From: Nephrocerus scutellatus | Taxonomy: Eukaryota; Arthropoda; Insecta; Diptera; Pipunculidae | Assembly: GCA_947095585.1 (NCBI GenBank) | Contig: OX352761.1 | Span: 132,090,277 to 132,154,276 of the forward strand | Direction of reading: 5' to 3' | Length of the DNA stretch: 64,000 nucleotides | Shown: in pieces, positions 63,091 to 64,000 of the stretch | How the letters are laid out: each line of letters opens with the position of its first letter | Numbering within the stretch: the stretch's first letter is position 1 | The notes under the pieces: model-generated | What the model saw: only the letters and a program-made list of their open reading frames with translations | Databases searched by the model: none | What the model was told of the DNA's origin: nothing | Made by a program: the position numbers and the translations under genes

Positions 63091-63140
63091 TCTGTTTTAA
63101 TAAAGCACTTAGTCGTTTTAATAAAGCACTTAGTGGTTTT
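63091..63140. repeat. Short tandem repeat, 21-bp unit
   Basis: 'ttttaataaagcacttagt' occurs twice in direct succession, immediately after the 319-bp duplication. Confidence 0.85.
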
Positions 63141-63374
63141 AAAGTCAATACTCATTATAATTCACATGACAATGTAAGATGTATGTTTTTTTGCGGCGTA
63201 GTGTCGAGTGAGCTTGTTGCAGATCTCTCACAATGAAAAAACTTAAGACTTGGAAGGTTGTATGGATTTTGAGATGCGGTGGACGATGGGGAATGGTGTC
63301 TTACAAAAATCAGAATATTACATATAATACAGTTGTCTTGCAAGACATCATGTGCTCGTGGTGGGCTTTCTAAC

Positions 63375-64000
63375 CGGCAAAATGAATGAAACCAACCGTT
63401 AACGACTTTAAAGCAGTAAATGAACGGCTATGTACCTTTTCCGTACTGGGCAGATTTAAGAACATGAGCATCATAGACATCGACGCACCTACAGAGGATT
63501 CCTCATATGATGAAAAAGAAGAATTCCTTGAATCAGTCGAACGGGAACTCCATGCCTGCCTTCTGGGCGATATGAATGCTAAAATAGGTAGGGAGTCAGT
63601 ATTCACCCAGTACATTGGCACACATAGCTTACACGAGAACACTAACGACAATGGACAATGAGTCATAGAGATGGCAGCATCTAATAATTTGGTCGTTGCG
63701 AGTAAAAGGTTTGCCCGTAAAAATATGCAAAAAGCCACCTGTGTTATCCTGATGAAGCCACACGCAAACAGATAGACCACGTGTTGATAGACTGCTGCCA
63801 CAACCCGAACGAGACGTCGCGTCGGACCACTATCCGAGCATAGATTGCATCATCATAAAAGACTAGATCCGCGAATCAGATTCAGTCAAATAGACCAGAT
63901 ATAACTACGGCCAAGCCATAGGACTCGCCCTAAATGCAGGGAGAGTAAGTCCCGGGGCTGAGATGTCGGGCTAAGAAGAGAAAAGGACACGCTTAGAAGT
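63375..64000 (+). mobile_element. LINE endonuclease domain (RTE/ingi-like), runs off the window
   Basis: Encodes 'LGRFKNMSIIDIDAPTEDSS', 'LLGDMNAKIGRE' (catalytic GD.N motif, with M for the usual F), 'HSLHENTNDNGQ', 'VIEMAASNNLVVASKRF' and 'QIDHVLIDCC', followed by linker sequence. A stop after NDNGQ and a frameshift near 63740 disable it. It may be the 5' part of the family whose 3' ends lie at 11.7 and 38.8 kb. Confidence 0.75.

Overview
The window is animal nuclear DNA, AT-rich, with spliced genes and heavily transposon-loaded introns. The four host genes are most like those of higher flies, and a schizophoran dipteran, perhaps a tephritid fruit fly, is the best guess; that guess rests on remembered family sequences, not on a search.

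Four host genes can be read. (1) Serrate (Jagged-type Notch ligand) fills about 3.3-42.9 kb on the + strand: 15 coding exons are visible, from the residues just after the signal peptide to the stop codon. The first coding exon (start codon and signal peptide) is not in the window. (2) A NUDT14-like Nudix hydrolase (UDP-sugar diphosphatase family) lies on the - strand, 46.5-50.5 kb, in three exons. (3) Pdhb, the mitochondrial pyruvate dehydrogenase E1 beta subunit, lies on the + strand, 52.7-55.0 kb, in five coding exons and is divergent from the Nudix gene. (4) Abi, the Abl-interactor subunit of the WAVE complex, lies on the + strand, 58.2-61.8 kb, in six coding exons. All exon joins given keep the reading frame, and total coding lengths are divisible by three.

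The rest is mostly intron and intergenic sequence carrying repeats. These include degraded fragments of at least three LINE types (a CR1/Jockey-like family with about ten fragments, an RNase H-bearing I/LOA-like family, and RTE-like elements), two Tc1-like relics, a PIF/Harbinger element with matching terminal repeats and an ATT target duplication, an irritans-like mariner relic bounded by TA, a pogo/Tigger-like element, three relics of another IS630/mariner-type transposase, a Ty3/gypsy remnant, a tRNA-derived SINE family, short inverted-repeat MITE-like elements and several tandem arrays. Several insertions are nested: SINE in mariner-like element, RTE in LINE, MITE in LINE, Tigger in a dispersed repeat, fold-back repeat in LINE. 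They give a relative insertion order.

The genes act in unrelated processes: Notch signalling, nucleotide-sugar turnover, pyruvate oxidation and actin regulation. There is no operon-like logic. The only close regulatory relation suggested by layout is the 2.2 kb divergent interval between the Nudix gene and Pdhb. I found no CRISPR array, genuine tRNA or rRNA gene, or bacterial-type system.
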